Below are positions 52,347-61,301 of a stretch of DNA of 64,000 nucleotides, in pieces (within the stretch, counting starts at the first letter, position 1; the number at the start of each line of letters is the position of its first letter). Position numbers and translations under genes: made by a program. The DNA comes from Ktedonosporobacter rubrisoli. Its GTDB lineage: Bacteria; Chloroflexota; Ktedonobacteria; Ktedonobacterales; Ktedonobacteraceae. The notes beneath the pieces were generated by a model that saw only the letters and a list, made by a program, of their open reading frames with translations, did not search any database and was not told the DNA's origin. The DNA lies in the NCBI RefSeq assembly GCF_004208415.1, contig NZ_CP035758.1, positions 8,246,001 through 8,310,000 on the forward strand. Direction: 5' to 3'.

Positions 52347-52691
52347 CTAGACGTTCTGCTCGGCTTGCTGCAACTTCTGCATGCCTTTGCTGATGCCTTC
52401 TGGATTAACCTCATTGCCCTTGATCTCGTGAACCTGCTTGCCCTCGTGGATGAAGCGCACGGTAGGAACGACGGTGACGTTGCGCTTTTGGAAGAGCTGA
52501 GGTGTACGCGGCTTGTCGACATGAAGGAAGGCGATAAACGGAGGCACGGAATCTGCCATACCCTGAATCGCGCCAAGGCTCATTCGCCACATATGGTTTG
52601 ACGAGTCGCCGAAAATGGCCACAATCTGCGGATGGCTCTGCACTTCTTGCTCAAACTGTTGCTCATCTTCGATATCTATCCACTCGGCCAT
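52347..52691 (-). CDS. Thioredoxin-fold protein without the CxxC pair
   Basis: A 114-residue protein. The order of elements fits a thioredoxin fold: QIVAIFGDSSNHMWRMSL, FIAFLHVDKPRTPQLFQKRNVTVVPTVRFIHEGKQV and the cis-Pro segment VVPT. The usual WCxxC is replaced by DSSNHMW, so there is no redox dithiol. It may bind or hold a partner instead. The family is close to monothiol/bacillithiol-system proteins, but that is uncertain. It is monocistronic with its own terminator. Confidence 0.75.
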   Translation of the reverse strand: MAEWIDIEDEQQFEQEVQSHPQIVAIFGDSSNHMWRMSLGAIQGMADSVPPFIAFLHVDKPRTPQLFQKRNVTVVPTVRFIHEGKQVHEIKGNEVNPEGISKGMQKLQQAEQNV

Positions 52692-52919
52692 AACACTTAC
52701 CTACGCTTTCTTTTTGTGAACTCCTGAGTTCTGCTAATCAGGACCGTTTGGCCTGATGTACATCCTTTCTGCTCGATCAGGAAAGGTTCTACTCTCACTA
52801 TACATATGGCAAGAAATGGCCTATGTGACGGTATCAAGGCTGAAGTCTAGCGCGTAGTGGGCAAAAGGCCGATGAGGAAGAGTATGGGAAGTGAAGAGCT
52901 AAATGAAAGATGAGGAGCT

Positions 52920-54494
52920 ATGTTTATCCTGACTCACTTATGCCATGCTCTTGTCGCATCTCAGCTGACCTCATGGCGACGAGGGAAGGCTACAGTCTCG
53001 CCACGACGTGATAACCCACTCTGCGCTGGGCTGGCTTTATCAATGCTGCTCGGCGTCCTGGCCTTATCGAGCTGCGGCAGGGCAAGCAGCCTGGCAACAG
53101 CTAACAAGGCGCGTACACCATCCAAAGCGTCGACGACTTTTGTGAAGACTGCTACCTGTCCTTTTCAGCCGGGAGAAGGTATCATCCTGGGCCAGGAGTT
53201 GACCTGCGGGATTCTTACCGTCCCTGAGAATCGGGCGAATCCCGGCGGTCACACCATCCAGCTCGCCGTAGCCATCTTCACCTCGCCGCAGCATACTGCC
53301 GATCGCACTCCCATCCTACGGCTCGATGGCGGACCTGGCGGCGCTTCGTTAAGCACCTGGGCAGCCAGCATTACCGGAGATGCTATCTCTCAGCAATTGC
53401 TTTCCCATGACTGGATTGCCATCGATCAGCGTGGCACCGGCTTTTCACAGCCGTCGCTGGCCTGTCCAGAGCTGGCGCAGGCCTCCGATACGTCTGCCGA
53501 TCAAGACAAGCAGGCGCAAGCAACCGCCCAACAACAGGCCCTGCGTTCCTGCTATGAGCGCCTCACTAGCGAGGGAATCGATCTGAGTGCCTATACGACG
53601 CTGGAGAATGCCGCTGATATGCATGATCTGGTGCAGGCTTTGGGCTACCAGCAAGTGAACCTGTATGGCATCTCCTATGGTACCCGGCTTGCCTTGACGA
53701 TGATGCGCCTGTACCCAGAGCAGATTCGCAGTGTGGTCCTCGATGGGGTCTATCCTCCCCAGGTGGGCAATCAGGTAGATCAGAGCCAGGCCTTCCAGAC
53801 GCTGTTTCAGGGCTGCATGAGGAGCACGGTCTGTGAGCGAGCATATCCACATCTGGCTCAGGATTTTGTGCAGGCCGCCAATTTGTTGGATGTCAGGCCC
53901 GCCGAGACGCAGATAAAGGATGATGCGACGGGTAATACGGTCACTGCACGCATTGATGGCAACGAATTCCGCAATCTGATGTTCCTGGCGATGTATCCGG
54001 CGAGCTTGCTTCCGCAGTTGCCGGCCTTAATCGAACAGACAAAGCAGGGAAACTACGATCCGCTCAAGCAGCTCTATACTCTCTTCAATACTGCTGTCGG
54101 AGAGACAATAAGCTGGGGCATGCACTTCTCGGTAGAATGTAGCGAGAGCTTTATGATGGATGTGGAGAACGAGCTTGATCCTTGCGCAATCTGGAAGGTC
54201 CCCAGGGTGCCAGTTGAGCAGAAGCAGCCGGTACATAGTGCGCTGCCAACACTGCTCACCAGCGGGCGCTATGATCCGGTAACGCCGCCTTCAAATGCGC
54301 AAGCAGCAGCCGCAACGCTTTCCAGGAGCTATAGCTTGGTCTTCCCGAATGCTGGGCATGGTGTGCTTGACACGTCGACCTGTGCCAACCAGATCATCGA
54401 GCAGTTCTACGATACGCCAGGTAGCCACCCGGATACCGGCTGTCTCAATGAGCTAAACGATGCTCTGGCCCAAAGCGTCGTCGGGCGAATGTAG
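52920..54494 (+). CDS. Secreted alpha/beta hydrolase lipoprotein (TAP-like peptidase)
   Basis: A 524-residue protein with a long, basic N-terminal region, a hydrophobic stretch and the lipobox LALSSC. After a Thr/Ser/Lys-rich linker, the hydrolase follows: ILRLDGGPGGASL (oxyanion region), DWIAIDQRGTGFSQPSL, the nucleophile elbow LYGISYGTRLAL with Ser, Asp in LLTSGRYDPVTPP and His in NAGHGVLDTS. Eight or more Cys suggest disulfides outside the membrane. TAP-like enzymes cleave N-terminal peptides. The ribosome site is weak (GAGGAG six bases upstream). Confidence 0.85.
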   Translation: MFILTHLCHALVASQLTSWRRGKATVSPRRDNPLCAGLALSMLLGVLALSSCGRASSLATANKARTPSKASTTFVKTATCPFQPGEGIILGQELTCGILTVPENRANPGGHTIQLAVAIFTSPQHTADRTPILRLDGGPGGASLSTWAASITGDAISQQLLSHDWIAIDQRGTGFSQPSLACPELAQASDTSADQDKQAQATAQQQALRSCYERLTSEGIDLSAYTTLENAADMHDLVQALGYQQVNLYGISYGTRLALTMMRLYPEQIRSVVLDGVYPPQVGNQVDQSQAFQTLFQGCMRSTVCERAYPHLAQDFVQAANLLDVRPAETQIKDDATGNTVTARIDGNEFRNLMFLAMYPASLLPQLPALIEQTKQGNYDPLKQLYTLFNTAVGETISWGMHFSVECSESFMMDVENELDPCAIWKVPRVPVEQKQPVHSALPTLLTSGRYDPVTPPSNAQAAAATLSRSYSLVFPNAGHGVLDTSTCANQIIEQFYDTPGSHPDTGCLNELNDALAQSVVGRM

Positions 54495-54675
54495 CGGGAA
54501 TGGCTTGCCTCCTGCCACCAGCTCATCTTGAGTCAGGAGAGCACTTTTACAAAGATTAGGGCAAAAATCTATAAAGATTGAGCCGTGTTACCACGTGGTG
54601 GTACTTCATGCCAGGGTTAGGAAGAAAATGAGTTTGCTTTTACCATGCGTTACCACATGGCGACAAATTTTCCTC

Positions 54676-54704
54676 TTGACAATTTTACATACATACAGTA
54701 TGTT
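54676..54704 (+). promoter_or_regulatory. TetR promoter with embedded operator
   Basis: TTGACA (54676-54681) and TATGTT (54699-54704) are spaced by 17 bases. The palindromic ACATACATACAGTATGT (54687-54703) covers the spacer and the -10. The site resembles the operator before the next gene (55354-55376). Confidence 0.7.
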
Positions 54705-54725
54705 TCTTTATGGAGGAAAAGAGAG

Positions 54726-55337
54726 ATGCGCCGCACGAAAGAAGATGCCGCCCTGACACGCGCACAATTGTTAGATGCTGCCCTGAAGTGCTTTCGGGAG
54801 AAAGGATATGTGAATACCACGCTTGATGATATCGCGCAAAGAACCGGTACGACGCGTGGCGCTATTCACTGGCACTTTGGCAACAAAGCGCAATTGTTTA
54901 ATACGATGGTACGCGAGCGCTATGCTCAGGTTGCTACCCTGTTTCAGGATGTCTTTGCTCACGATGAAACTCCATTACAACAGTTGCGTCACTTCTTGAT
55001 TCGCTGGATAACCTGTGTTGAGGAGAATAGCGATTTTCGCACTTTATTGGAACTGCTCTCATTCAAGGTCGAAATGGTGCCAGAATTGGCCGAGGGGATG
55101 CAGGAAAAAGTTCAGGGCTTTCGTGCCACACGTGACATGTTGGCAGCGCTGATCCAGCGTGGCATTGCAGCGGGCGAAATTCGTGCGGAAATCAATCCCC
55201 AAACTGCAGCCCTGGCCGCGCTTGGCATGGCAAATGGCATCACCTCTCTCTGGCTGATGGACTCAACCAGCTTTTCCTTGCGCCCAGTCGCCGAGGATAG
55301 CGTTGATCTTTTTCTCCGCAGCCTGACCGGCGCATAA
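54726..55337 (+). CDS. TetR-family repressor
   Basis: A 203-residue protein. The helix-turn-helix domain includes ALTRAQLLDAALKCFREKGYVNTTLDDIAQRTGTTRGAIHWHFGNKAQLF, and the C-terminal region (SFKVEMVPELAEGMQEK, LAALIQRGIAAGEIRAEI) is like that of AcrR/TtgR-type repressors. The ATG at 54726 has GGAGG upstream; earlier in-frame ATGs lie upstream of the predicted transcript start. It likely controls its own gene and the VOC gene behind it through matching ACATACAT sites. Confidence 0.9.
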   Translation: MRRTKEDAALTRAQLLDAALKCFREKGYVNTTLDDIAQRTGTTRGAIHWHFGNKAQLFNTMVRERYAQVATLFQDVFAHDETPLQQLRHFLIRWITCVEENSDFRTLLELLSFKVEMVPELAEGMQEKVQGFRATRDMLAALIQRGIAAGEIRAEINPQTAALAALGMANGITSLWLMDSTSFSLRPVAEDSVDLFLRSLTGA

Positions 55338-55353
55338 TTTTTTTTGTTTGTAA

Positions 55354-55376
55354 TACATACATGCTGTATGTATGTA
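55354..55376 (+). promoter_or_regulatory. Second TetR operator, upstream of the VOC gene
   Basis: A 23-bp near-palindrome with TACATACA and TGTATGTA at its ends. It shares the ACATAC/GTATGT pattern with the site in the TetR promoter and lies 30 bp before the next start codon. Confidence 0.65.
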
Positions 55377-55404
55377 ATGATGAAGAGAAAGGAAGCTAGA
55401 CGCA

Positions 55405-56295
55405 ATGCAAACTTCATCCCCAGCACTGATTAGCTGCATTGATCATATAATGCTTCGTGCTAATGATGATCTCTACGATCAGGTGTTTTCGCTCTTTACA
55501 GATACCTTTCAATTGCCGATTTCCTGGCCTATCCACAATGAGTATCCGCCTTTCAAGAGCGGAGGGATTGTTGCAGGCAGCATCAGCATGGAAATTTTTC
55601 GATCGGGGGCGCAACCGCTTTATCCCTCTCAGGCCCAGCTCTACGGTATTGCTCTGGAAGCAACTCCACTGCCCGAATGTGTACAGGAATTGACGCGGCG
55701 CGGCATTCCTCATTTCCCCCCCTATGCCATCCCGCAGGGATATTTCTGCAGCAGAGGCGAATTCTATACGCTGATCTACCTGGGAGATTTGCTGGGAAGC
55801 GACCTATCACAATTTTTCTTTGCTGATCAGCTTGGCCTTGGCGCGATAGATAATCTTATGTTTGATCGCGCGTTTTCTCATGGTATGGTCTTTGTCTGCG
55901 AGTACAATCAAACGTTTTATCAGATCCAGCAAGAGCGACAGAAAAAGAAGGCGATCTTACAAGAAAAACATGGAGGCCCATTAGGACTTGAGGACGTAAA
56001 GACCCTGACGATTGGCGCAACGGATCTTCAGAAGGCGCAGGCACAGTGGCAGCGTCTCCTGGCGCCAGGCGGATCGAGTCAGGAAGGTGAAGTGCAGTTC
56101 GCAGAGGGGCCAGGCATTCGCCTCGTGCCTCACAAGCGGGATGAGATCCTGGCAATGACCTGGAAGGTCGCCTCTCTTGAGCAAGCCAATGCCTTCTTGC
56201 AAACAAGAGGAATGCTAGGGACCACAACTGCTAATCAGATTACTATTGCGCCTGAAACAACCTTTGGGCTGACCATTACCCTTGTTGAACAATGA
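55405..56295 (+). CDS. VOC/glyoxalase-like domain protein
   Basis: A 296-residue protein. The N-terminal half opens like a vicinal-oxygen-chelate module (ISCIDHIMLRANDDLYDQVFSLFTDTFQLP), with GIVAGSISMEIFR as the second strand pair. The C-terminal half repeats the pattern (VKTLTIGATDLQKAQAQWQRLL, GIRLVPHKRDEI), so two modules are likely. The metal-ligand set cannot be confirmed. A small-molecule binding or detoxification role, induced by the adjacent TetR, is inferred from the shared operator. GAAAGGAAG lies before the ATG. Confidence 0.75.
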   Translation: MQTSSPALISCIDHIMLRANDDLYDQVFSLFTDTFQLPISWPIHNEYPPFKSGGIVAGSISMEIFRSGAQPLYPSQAQLYGIALEATPLPECVQELTRRGIPHFPPYAIPQGYFCSRGEFYTLIYLGDLLGSDLSQFFFADQLGLGAIDNLMFDRAFSHGMVFVCEYNQTFYQIQQERQKKKAILQEKHGGPLGLEDVKTLTIGATDLQKAQAQWQRLLAPGGSSQEGEVQFAEGPGIRLVPHKRDEILAMTWKVASLEQANAFLQTRGMLGTTTANQITIAPETTFGLTITLVEQ

Positions 56296-56355
56296 GCGCT
56301 TATGCTCTTGCCAGCCTGGCCCTCCGTGAAGAGAGGCCAGGCGTTTCTGATGGGA

Positions 56356-56551
56356 GGAGCCCTGAACCTCGCTGGGAGGCCCAGGGCTTTTGACGCTGGC
56401 AAATGGGATGAGATGTCTGCTCTCAGGGCTCTAGCTCGTGCCGGCGGGCTATTCCTCACTGTCGAGGATATAGCACTGAGAGTGCTCGCTAAAAATGACC
56501 GGGACGCGGCGCTCCTGCAGATAGTGCAGGCATTCACCAATGAAGATGTGG
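56356..56551 (-). repeat. 196-bp repeat carrying a gene end and its 3' flank, copy 2
   Basis: It matches 61302-61498 at most positions, including about 95 bp beyond the stop codon. AAGCCCTG and CAGGGCTT within it form a possible terminator. Copy 1 is the 3' end of the intact hypothetical gene at 61369-62283. Confidence 0.8.
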
Positions 56552-56577
56552 AATTTTCTGCTCAGTCTGAGTTGCAT
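56449..56577 (-). pseudogene. Remnant of a lineage-specific gene (C-terminal 42 residues)
   Basis: The frame encodes ECLHYLQERRVPVIFSEH and CYILDSEE, which matches the C-terminus of the hypothetical protein at 61369-62283 (ECLYYLQERRVPVIFSELY...CYILDSEQ). Nothing of the upstream 260 residues remains. An ATG at 56577 has AGAGAAAG upstream, so a very short peptide might still be made, but a gene fragment is more likely. Confidence 0.7.
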
Positions 56578-56686
56578 CTTTCTCTTTCATGGATATTGAG
56601 GCTCAGGGGCAAGAACTGTCTGAAGAGCAGCATTGGGCACCTCAGTGCAAGCCATGCCAGTTGTCATCAGTTCTAATGCTGCTCTT

Positions 56687-58156
56687 TCAACTTCGGGCAT
56701 ATTTGATCAGAAGCGGTGTCACGAACAGCAAGATGAGCGCACATCCGCTAATCGCAAGCAGGCAGATGATAAAGGCATGGGTAAAAGCACTGCGGGTTGC
56801 TGTGACCAGGGCTTGTTCACCACCTATAGCGCTGAAGAAAACAATCCCGATAAGGGCCACACCAAGGGCATAGCTCATTTGCGTACTCGTTTCCAGGACC
56901 CCGGAGGCCACACCTGCATCGTGCTCAGCTATCCCGGCCAGGGTCACGCTAAAGAGCGGTGCGATCCCCAGCCCCTGGCCTATTCCAGTGAGAGCAAGAA
57001 GCAGCAGAAACGGAATCCACGCGGGTTCTCCTGCTCCTGAAAGCAGGAGCGTCACCATGAGGCCGAGAAAACCGAGCAGGGTGAGCCCGAACGCGAGCAT
57101 CAGTACCCATGAACCAATCTTTGCTACCAGGCGGGAGGCCAGTGCCGAGGACAGGGTAAAGCCCAGCGCGAGCGGCGTAAAAAACAGCCCCGATTCGATG
57201 GCAGTGAAGTGGAGTCCATCTTGCAGATATAAGGGCAGGGTAAAGAAGAGCCCCATGTTTGTGGCAAAAAAGAGGATGGTAAGGCTATTTCCCAGGATGA
57301 AACTCGGCTTGCGTCCAAGAGCTGGTTCGACCAGTGGCACCTGCCCGCGTGCAGCGACGCGGCGCTCATACCATCCGAAGCTCAAGAGAATCAGCAGAGA
57401 GATAGGGAAGCAGAGCAGCATCCACCAGGGCCAGGCCGCTGCCCGCCCTTCAATTAGCGGATAGAAGAGAAGCAAAAGGCCTAAAGTCAATATCAGAAGT
57501 CCTCTCACGTCAAGCCGGGCCGCTCGTGCCTGATGATGCTCAAAAAGAAAGAAAGCCGCACCAAGAATCGTGAGCAGGCCAAGTGGGACATTGATAAGAA
57601 AAATCAGGCGCCATCCTAACCCGGCGATATTCGCAAGAATGAGCAGCCCGCCGAGCAGCTGACCACCGGTTGAAGCCAGACCGATGGCTGCCCCCCAGAG
57701 GGAGAGCGCCAGGCGACGCTCGGGGCCAGGAAAGCCCACCTGAATAAAGCTGAGCACCTGTGGGTAGAATAAAGCCGCCCCTATCGCCTGGCCCACCCTT
57801 GTGGCAATCAACACCTCAGGTGAGGGTGCGAGGGCACAGAGCGCCGAGCAAAGCGTGAAGAGTATCACGCCCAGCAGAAAAAAGCGACGGATGCCATAGA
57901 CATCTCCCAGACGCCCTCCAGCAATCAGCGCAAGTCCGTACGGGAAGGTATAGCCAGCGACCACAAGTTCAATCTGGGGCAAAGAGGCTCTGAGATTCTG
58001 TTGAATGGAAGGTATAGCCACATTGACAATATTGACATCGAGAATCGCGACAAAGGTGGCCAGTAAGACGACACCCAATCCCCACCAGCGGCGAACGTGC
58101 TGACGCTTCTCCTGGTTTGCCTGTAAGGGCGTGAGTGGGTTAGAATGCAAAGGCAT
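56687..58156 (-). CDS. MFS drug-efflux transporter (DHA2/EmrB-QacA type)
   Basis: A 489-residue protein with 14 hydrophobic segments. Landmarks are LATFVAILDVNIVNVAIPSIQQNL (motif D1), GGRLGDVYGIRRFFLLG (motif A) and RVGQAIGAALFYPQVLSFI (motif B). DHA2 proteins export hydrophobic cations or drugs using the proton gradient. The start is 153 bp from a divergent XRE/MmyB regulator, a frequent pairing for efflux pumps; regulation by that protein is inferred. The substrate is unknown. Confidence 0.9.
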   Translation of the reverse strand: MPLHSNPLTPLQANQEKRQHVRRWWGLGVVLLATFVAILDVNIVNVAIPSIQQNLRASLPQIELVVAGYTFPYGLALIAGGRLGDVYGIRRFFLLGVILFTLCSALCALAPSPEVLIATRVGQAIGAALFYPQVLSFIQVGFPGPERRLALSLWGAAIGLASTGGQLLGGLLILANIAGLGWRLIFLINVPLGLLTILGAAFFLFEHHQARAARLDVRGLLILTLGLLLLFYPLIEGRAAAWPWWMLLCFPISLLILLSFGWYERRVAARGQVPLVEPALGRKPSFILGNSLTILFFATNMGLFFTLPLYLQDGLHFTAIESGLFFTPLALGFTLSSALASRLVAKIGSWVLMLAFGLTLLGFLGLMVTLLLSGAGEPAWIPFLLLLALTGIGQGLGIAPLFSVTLAGIAEHDAGVASGVLETSTQMSYALGVALIGIVFFSAIGGEQALVTATRSAFTHAFIICLLAISGCALILLFVTPLLIKYARS

Positions 58157-58309
58157 AGAGCATACTCCTTCTTCTTGTTAGCCAGATCATTCGTTCCTCC
58201 AGATGGAGGTGCGGACAGTATAGCCGACCTGGAGGACGACAAGAAGGAAGGATGTGCTACTAGTATCGGGCGAACTAGGATAAGACTAACTACCTTGAGG
58301 AGGAAGATC

Positions 58310-59152
58310 ATGGCTCTCAGTCCACAACAACCAGATCGCCGTGCGGAACTTGCTGATTTTCTGCGCACCCGCCGTGCTCGCCTTGCCCCGCGCGACGTTG
58401 GCCTGCCGGAAGGATCACGGAGACGCCTTGCTGGTTTGCGGCGAGAGGAGGTCGCGCTCCTGGCAGGCGTCGGGATTACCTGGTACACCTGGCTTGAGCA
58501 GGGGCGCGACGTGCAGGCGTCGTCAGAGACGCTCGAAAATTTAGCTCACGCGCTCCGTCTGGATGGGAAGGAACGGGAATATTTGTTTCTGCTGGCCGAT
58601 CGCCCGCTGCCAGACAAGCGGCCGAGTCATGGGAAAGTCAATTCCGAACTTCAGCGCATGGTGGAACATCTGGAGCCAAACCCGGCCTACATTCTCGGGC
58701 CTCGCTGGGATATTCTTGCCTGGAATCGGGCAGCAAGCCTGGTCTTTACAGATTTTGGCCAGCTGCCGGAGGAACGACGCAATCTCCTTTGGTGGTATTT
58801 TACTGATCCGGTCGCTCGTCAACGCTTTTCTGTCTGGGAGAATTATGCGCGCTGCTGGCTTGGCCAGTTCCGCATTAGTTGGGGGCGATACGCGGGAGAA
58901 CCAGATTTTGTCGAACTGGTCGAGGACTTGAAACACCACAGCTCAGAGTTTCGTTCCTGGTGGCCGATGCATGAAATCTATGGTCGGTATCAGGGACGCA
59001 AAGAGATTGAGCACCCACTTGTCGGGCGGCTCGTGCTGGAAAATGCGATGTTTCGGGTGGAAGAGACTCCCGGTGTAAGCCTCGCTCTGTATGTTCCGTT
59101 ACCAGAAGAAGAGACGGCGGCAAAACTTCAGCGGTTGTTAGAGTCTGCATAA
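58310..59152 (+). CDS. XRE-family regulator with MmyB-like ligand-binding domain
   Basis: A 280-residue protein with the same layout as the regulator at 13819-14667: GLRREEVALLAGVGITWYTWLEQGRDVQ in the helix-turn-helix and LEPNPAYILGPRWDILAWNRAASLVF in the ligand domain. The ATG at 58310 has GAGGAGGAAGATC upstream, so the longer frame from 58145 is unlikely. It is divergent from an MFS efflux gene and probably controls it. Confidence 0.88.
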   Translation: MALSPQQPDRRAELADFLRTRRARLAPRDVGLPEGSRRRLAGLRREEVALLAGVGITWYTWLEQGRDVQASSETLENLAHALRLDGKEREYLFLLADRPLPDKRPSHGKVNSELQRMVEHLEPNPAYILGPRWDILAWNRAASLVFTDFGQLPEERRNLLWWYFTDPVARQRFSVWENYARCWLGQFRISWGRYAGEPDFVELVEDLKHHSSEFRSWWPMHEIYGRYQGRKEIEHPLVGRLVLENAMFRVEETPGVSLALYVPLPEEETAAKLQRLLESA

Positions 59153-59249
59153 ATCGCTCTCGCTTCCGATTTCATCATCGTGTCCCAAACGGTTATCCAG
59201 CGAGACGCCACTTGCTGGCAAAGCAGCAAGACAAAGGCCGCGTAGACAT

Positions 59250-60131
59250 TCAACGATAAGGCTGGCGTACCGCCTCCCGCAGAAAGTCGGAGATCTCGCT
59301 GGTCTGGGTGGGAAGCAAATGCCCACTCTCCGGGTAGTACAGGATTTTTGCCTGGGGCACTGTGTGTTCAAGACGGTGCCTGGTTTCAGCAGAGTCGAGA
59401 AGCACATCCTTTCCTCCCAGAATCGCTAGAACCGGCATGGTGAGGCTCTTGAGCGCTGTGTCGCTCATAATTGGCATCTTGACCATACGCGGGCGAAATT
59501 GCTCATGAATGAGCGCAATGAAATCGACAAAGGGGCGTGCCGTCGGCGGTATGTCGGTAGAAGTTGGGCCAAGCACCAGTTCACGAGCTTTCTTTGTTCC
59601 CCAACGCCCAAGAAAACGCAGCGGTATTGTTTTCAGCGCGATGCCAACCTTCTGGCGACCAATTCCGCCCGGACATAACAGGACCAGGCTCTTGACACGC
59701 TCAGGCTGCCGCGTCGCGTAGTCGAGCGCGAGCCAGCCGCCGAGAGAAATGCCCACTAATGAAGCACAGTCGAGCGCTAGACCAGCCATCACGTCGTCGA
59801 GCCAGAGCGCATAGGCTTGAGAGGTGAGCGGGGGCCGCGAGGATGCACTCAAACCAGGCTCGCCGATCACATCAACGGCAAAGACACGGAAATCTTTCGC
59901 CCAGACTGCTACATCGCCCATCCACATGGCCGAGTTCGCAGCGCTACCGTGGAGGAATATGACAGGCGGGGCGTTCAAGGGGCCGCATGCTACGACATGC
60001 GTTTCACCCTGCCGCGTCGCTATCTGCAAGCGCTTGTTGGCAACGGGCCAGCGATCAAGAAACTGCTGATAACGCTCCTGGATCGCAGCCTCGCCCCGTT
60101 CAGATTTATAGATGCTAGCCATTTTTCTCAT
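59250..60131 (-). CDS. Alpha/beta hydrolase
   Basis: A 293-residue protein. Motifs are VIFLHGSAANSAMW, FAVDVIGEPGLSASSRP, the elbow LVGISLGGWLALDYA with the Ser, Asp in ILGGKDVLLDS and His in ESGHLLP, so a full catalytic triad is present. The substrate is unknown. Its ATG at 60131 overlaps the stop of the HTH protein gene (ATGA), so the two are coupled. An ATG at 60122 is the other possible start. Confidence 0.88.
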   Translation of the reverse strand: MRKMASIYKSERGEAAIQERYQQFLDRWPVANKRLQIATRQGETHVVACGPLNAPPVIFLHGSAANSAMWMGDVAVWAKDFRVFAVDVIGEPGLSASSRPPLTSQAYALWLDDVMAGLALDCASLVGISLGGWLALDYATRQPERVKSLVLLCPGGIGRQKVGIALKTIPLRFLGRWGTKKARELVLGPTSTDIPPTARPFVDFIALIHEQFRPRMVKMPIMSDTALKSLTMPVLAILGGKDVLLDSAETRHRLEHTVPQAKILYYPESGHLLPTQTSEISDFLREAVRQPYR

Positions 60132-60559
60132 CCTCCAAGAACGGTATGAAGCAATTTGAGCATCAACGAGATTGCGCCTATATCTCCGATCAGGATAACC
60201 TTGAGGCGTGCGCGTTGCTCATTGTACACAATTTCAACGTGCAGAAGCGCGTCGTCTCCATCCTGGCTTCCCGCTGTGCCGACGAGTAGATTTGTTATGC
60301 GCTGCGTTGTCTCGGGATCGATGGCATCGATCTCCACGATGCTGGAAACCTCGACGTATCGGGTCCGTCGAAGTGGCTCAGGTTCAAAAGACGACGTAGG
60401 GCGACCGGTCATCGCCGCGAGATCTTCTGCGGCGATCCGGTACTGTTTTCCGGCGCGAATCGCCTTCAACTTGCCATCGCGAACAAAGTTGCGCACAGTC
60501 CTGGGATGCAAGCCCAACAGATCAGCAACCTGCTCAACTGAGTACAAGGTTTGATTCAT
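60128..60559 (-). CDS. Excisionase-type helix-turn-helix regulator with C-terminal sensor-like domain
   Basis: A 143-residue protein. Residues 1-52 (TLYSVEQVADLLGLHPRTVRNFVRDGKLKAIRAGKQYRIAAEDL) form a MerR/Xis-type winged HTH. The remaining 90 residues are a beta-rich domain (RYVEVSSIVEIDAID, LLHVEIVYNEQRARLKVILIG) that I do not recognise and that may bind a ligand. No integrase is nearby, so a phage excisionase is unlikely. It is followed, with an ATGA overlap, by an alpha/beta hydrolase gene. Confidence 0.8.
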   Translation of the reverse strand: MNQTLYSVEQVADLLGLHPRTVRNFVRDGKLKAIRAGKQYRIAAEDLAAMTGRPTSSFEPEPLRRTRYVEVSSIVEIDAIDPETTQRITNLLVGTAGSQDGDDALLHVEIVYNEQRARLKVILIGDIGAISLMLKLLHTVLGG

Positions 60560-60903
60560 GACATTCCTTAAAATACACTAAAATTCTCTAGGATGATGGT
60601 AATATATATGATTTTGAGGAATATAGCAAATCTTATAACTGGGATTTTACGTATCGCGCCAAAAAGATTCAATTGCCTATCCAAAACCAGGGCCGTGATG
60701 CATTTTCTCGCCACATTGACGCAATTCTCCGTCAGATGCAGATCGAGTATAAGCTTATGCAGCGAGCCGCTGAACGGAAGTTATTGCCTATCCTATCTCC
60801 TGTCACACTTTCTCAGCATGTTTCGTCATACAAGTGCCTGGCTCCCCAAAGGAGTCAAAGGCAACGATATGAGACATGCAAAAGAAAGAAGGAGACGCCA
60901 ACT

Positions 60904-61275
60904 ATGGTAGAGCTTGTTGAGTTGAATAAAGAGGTACCCTTTGCTACGCAGCTAGAGGAAAAAGTTGGACCTGTGGTTTCGCTAAATATCTTCCATGTCG
61001 AGCCTGAGGTGCTTGATAAGTTCATTGAGGCGTGGGCAGCAGACGGGGCCGTCATGAAACGGCAGCCTGGTTTCATCAGCGCTCAGCTCCATCGCGGCGT
61101 TGCGGGCAGTAATGTTTTGATGCATTATACCGTGTGGGAATCGACCGAGCATCTTAAACAAGCCTATAACAATCCTGAGTTTCAGGCGGCGCTAGAAGGC
61201 TACCCAGCGGGGGCAACCGCTTCACCTCATGTGTTCAGAAAGATTGAGGTGCCCGGCCTATGCCTGGCTGATTAG
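60904..61275 (+). CDS. Antibiotic biosynthesis monooxygenase (ABM) family protein
   Basis: A 123-residue protein. After a 25-residue lead, the ABM dimeric barrel is clear: PVVSLNIFHVEPEVLDKFIEAWAADGAVMKRQPGFISAQLHRG, then NVLMHYTVWESTEHLKQAYNNPEFQAAL. Members act as cofactor-free monooxygenases, haem-degrading enzymes or unknown small-molecule proteins; the exact one is not clear. AAGGAG lies ten bases before the ATG at 60904. A longer frame from 60673 has no support. Confidence 0.83.
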   Translation: MVELVELNKEVPFATQLEEKVGPVVSLNIFHVEPEVLDKFIEAWAADGAVMKRQPGFISAQLHRGVAGSNVLMHYTVWESTEHLKQAYNNPEFQAALEGYPAGATASPHVFRKIEVPGLCLAD

Positions 61276-61301
61276 TTAGGGAAGCCCGGTCTGCTGTGGA
61301 G

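Noticed and set aside
60128..60559. Phage excisionase
   Set aside because: No integrase, attachment site or other phage gene is nearby, and the protein has an extra domain.
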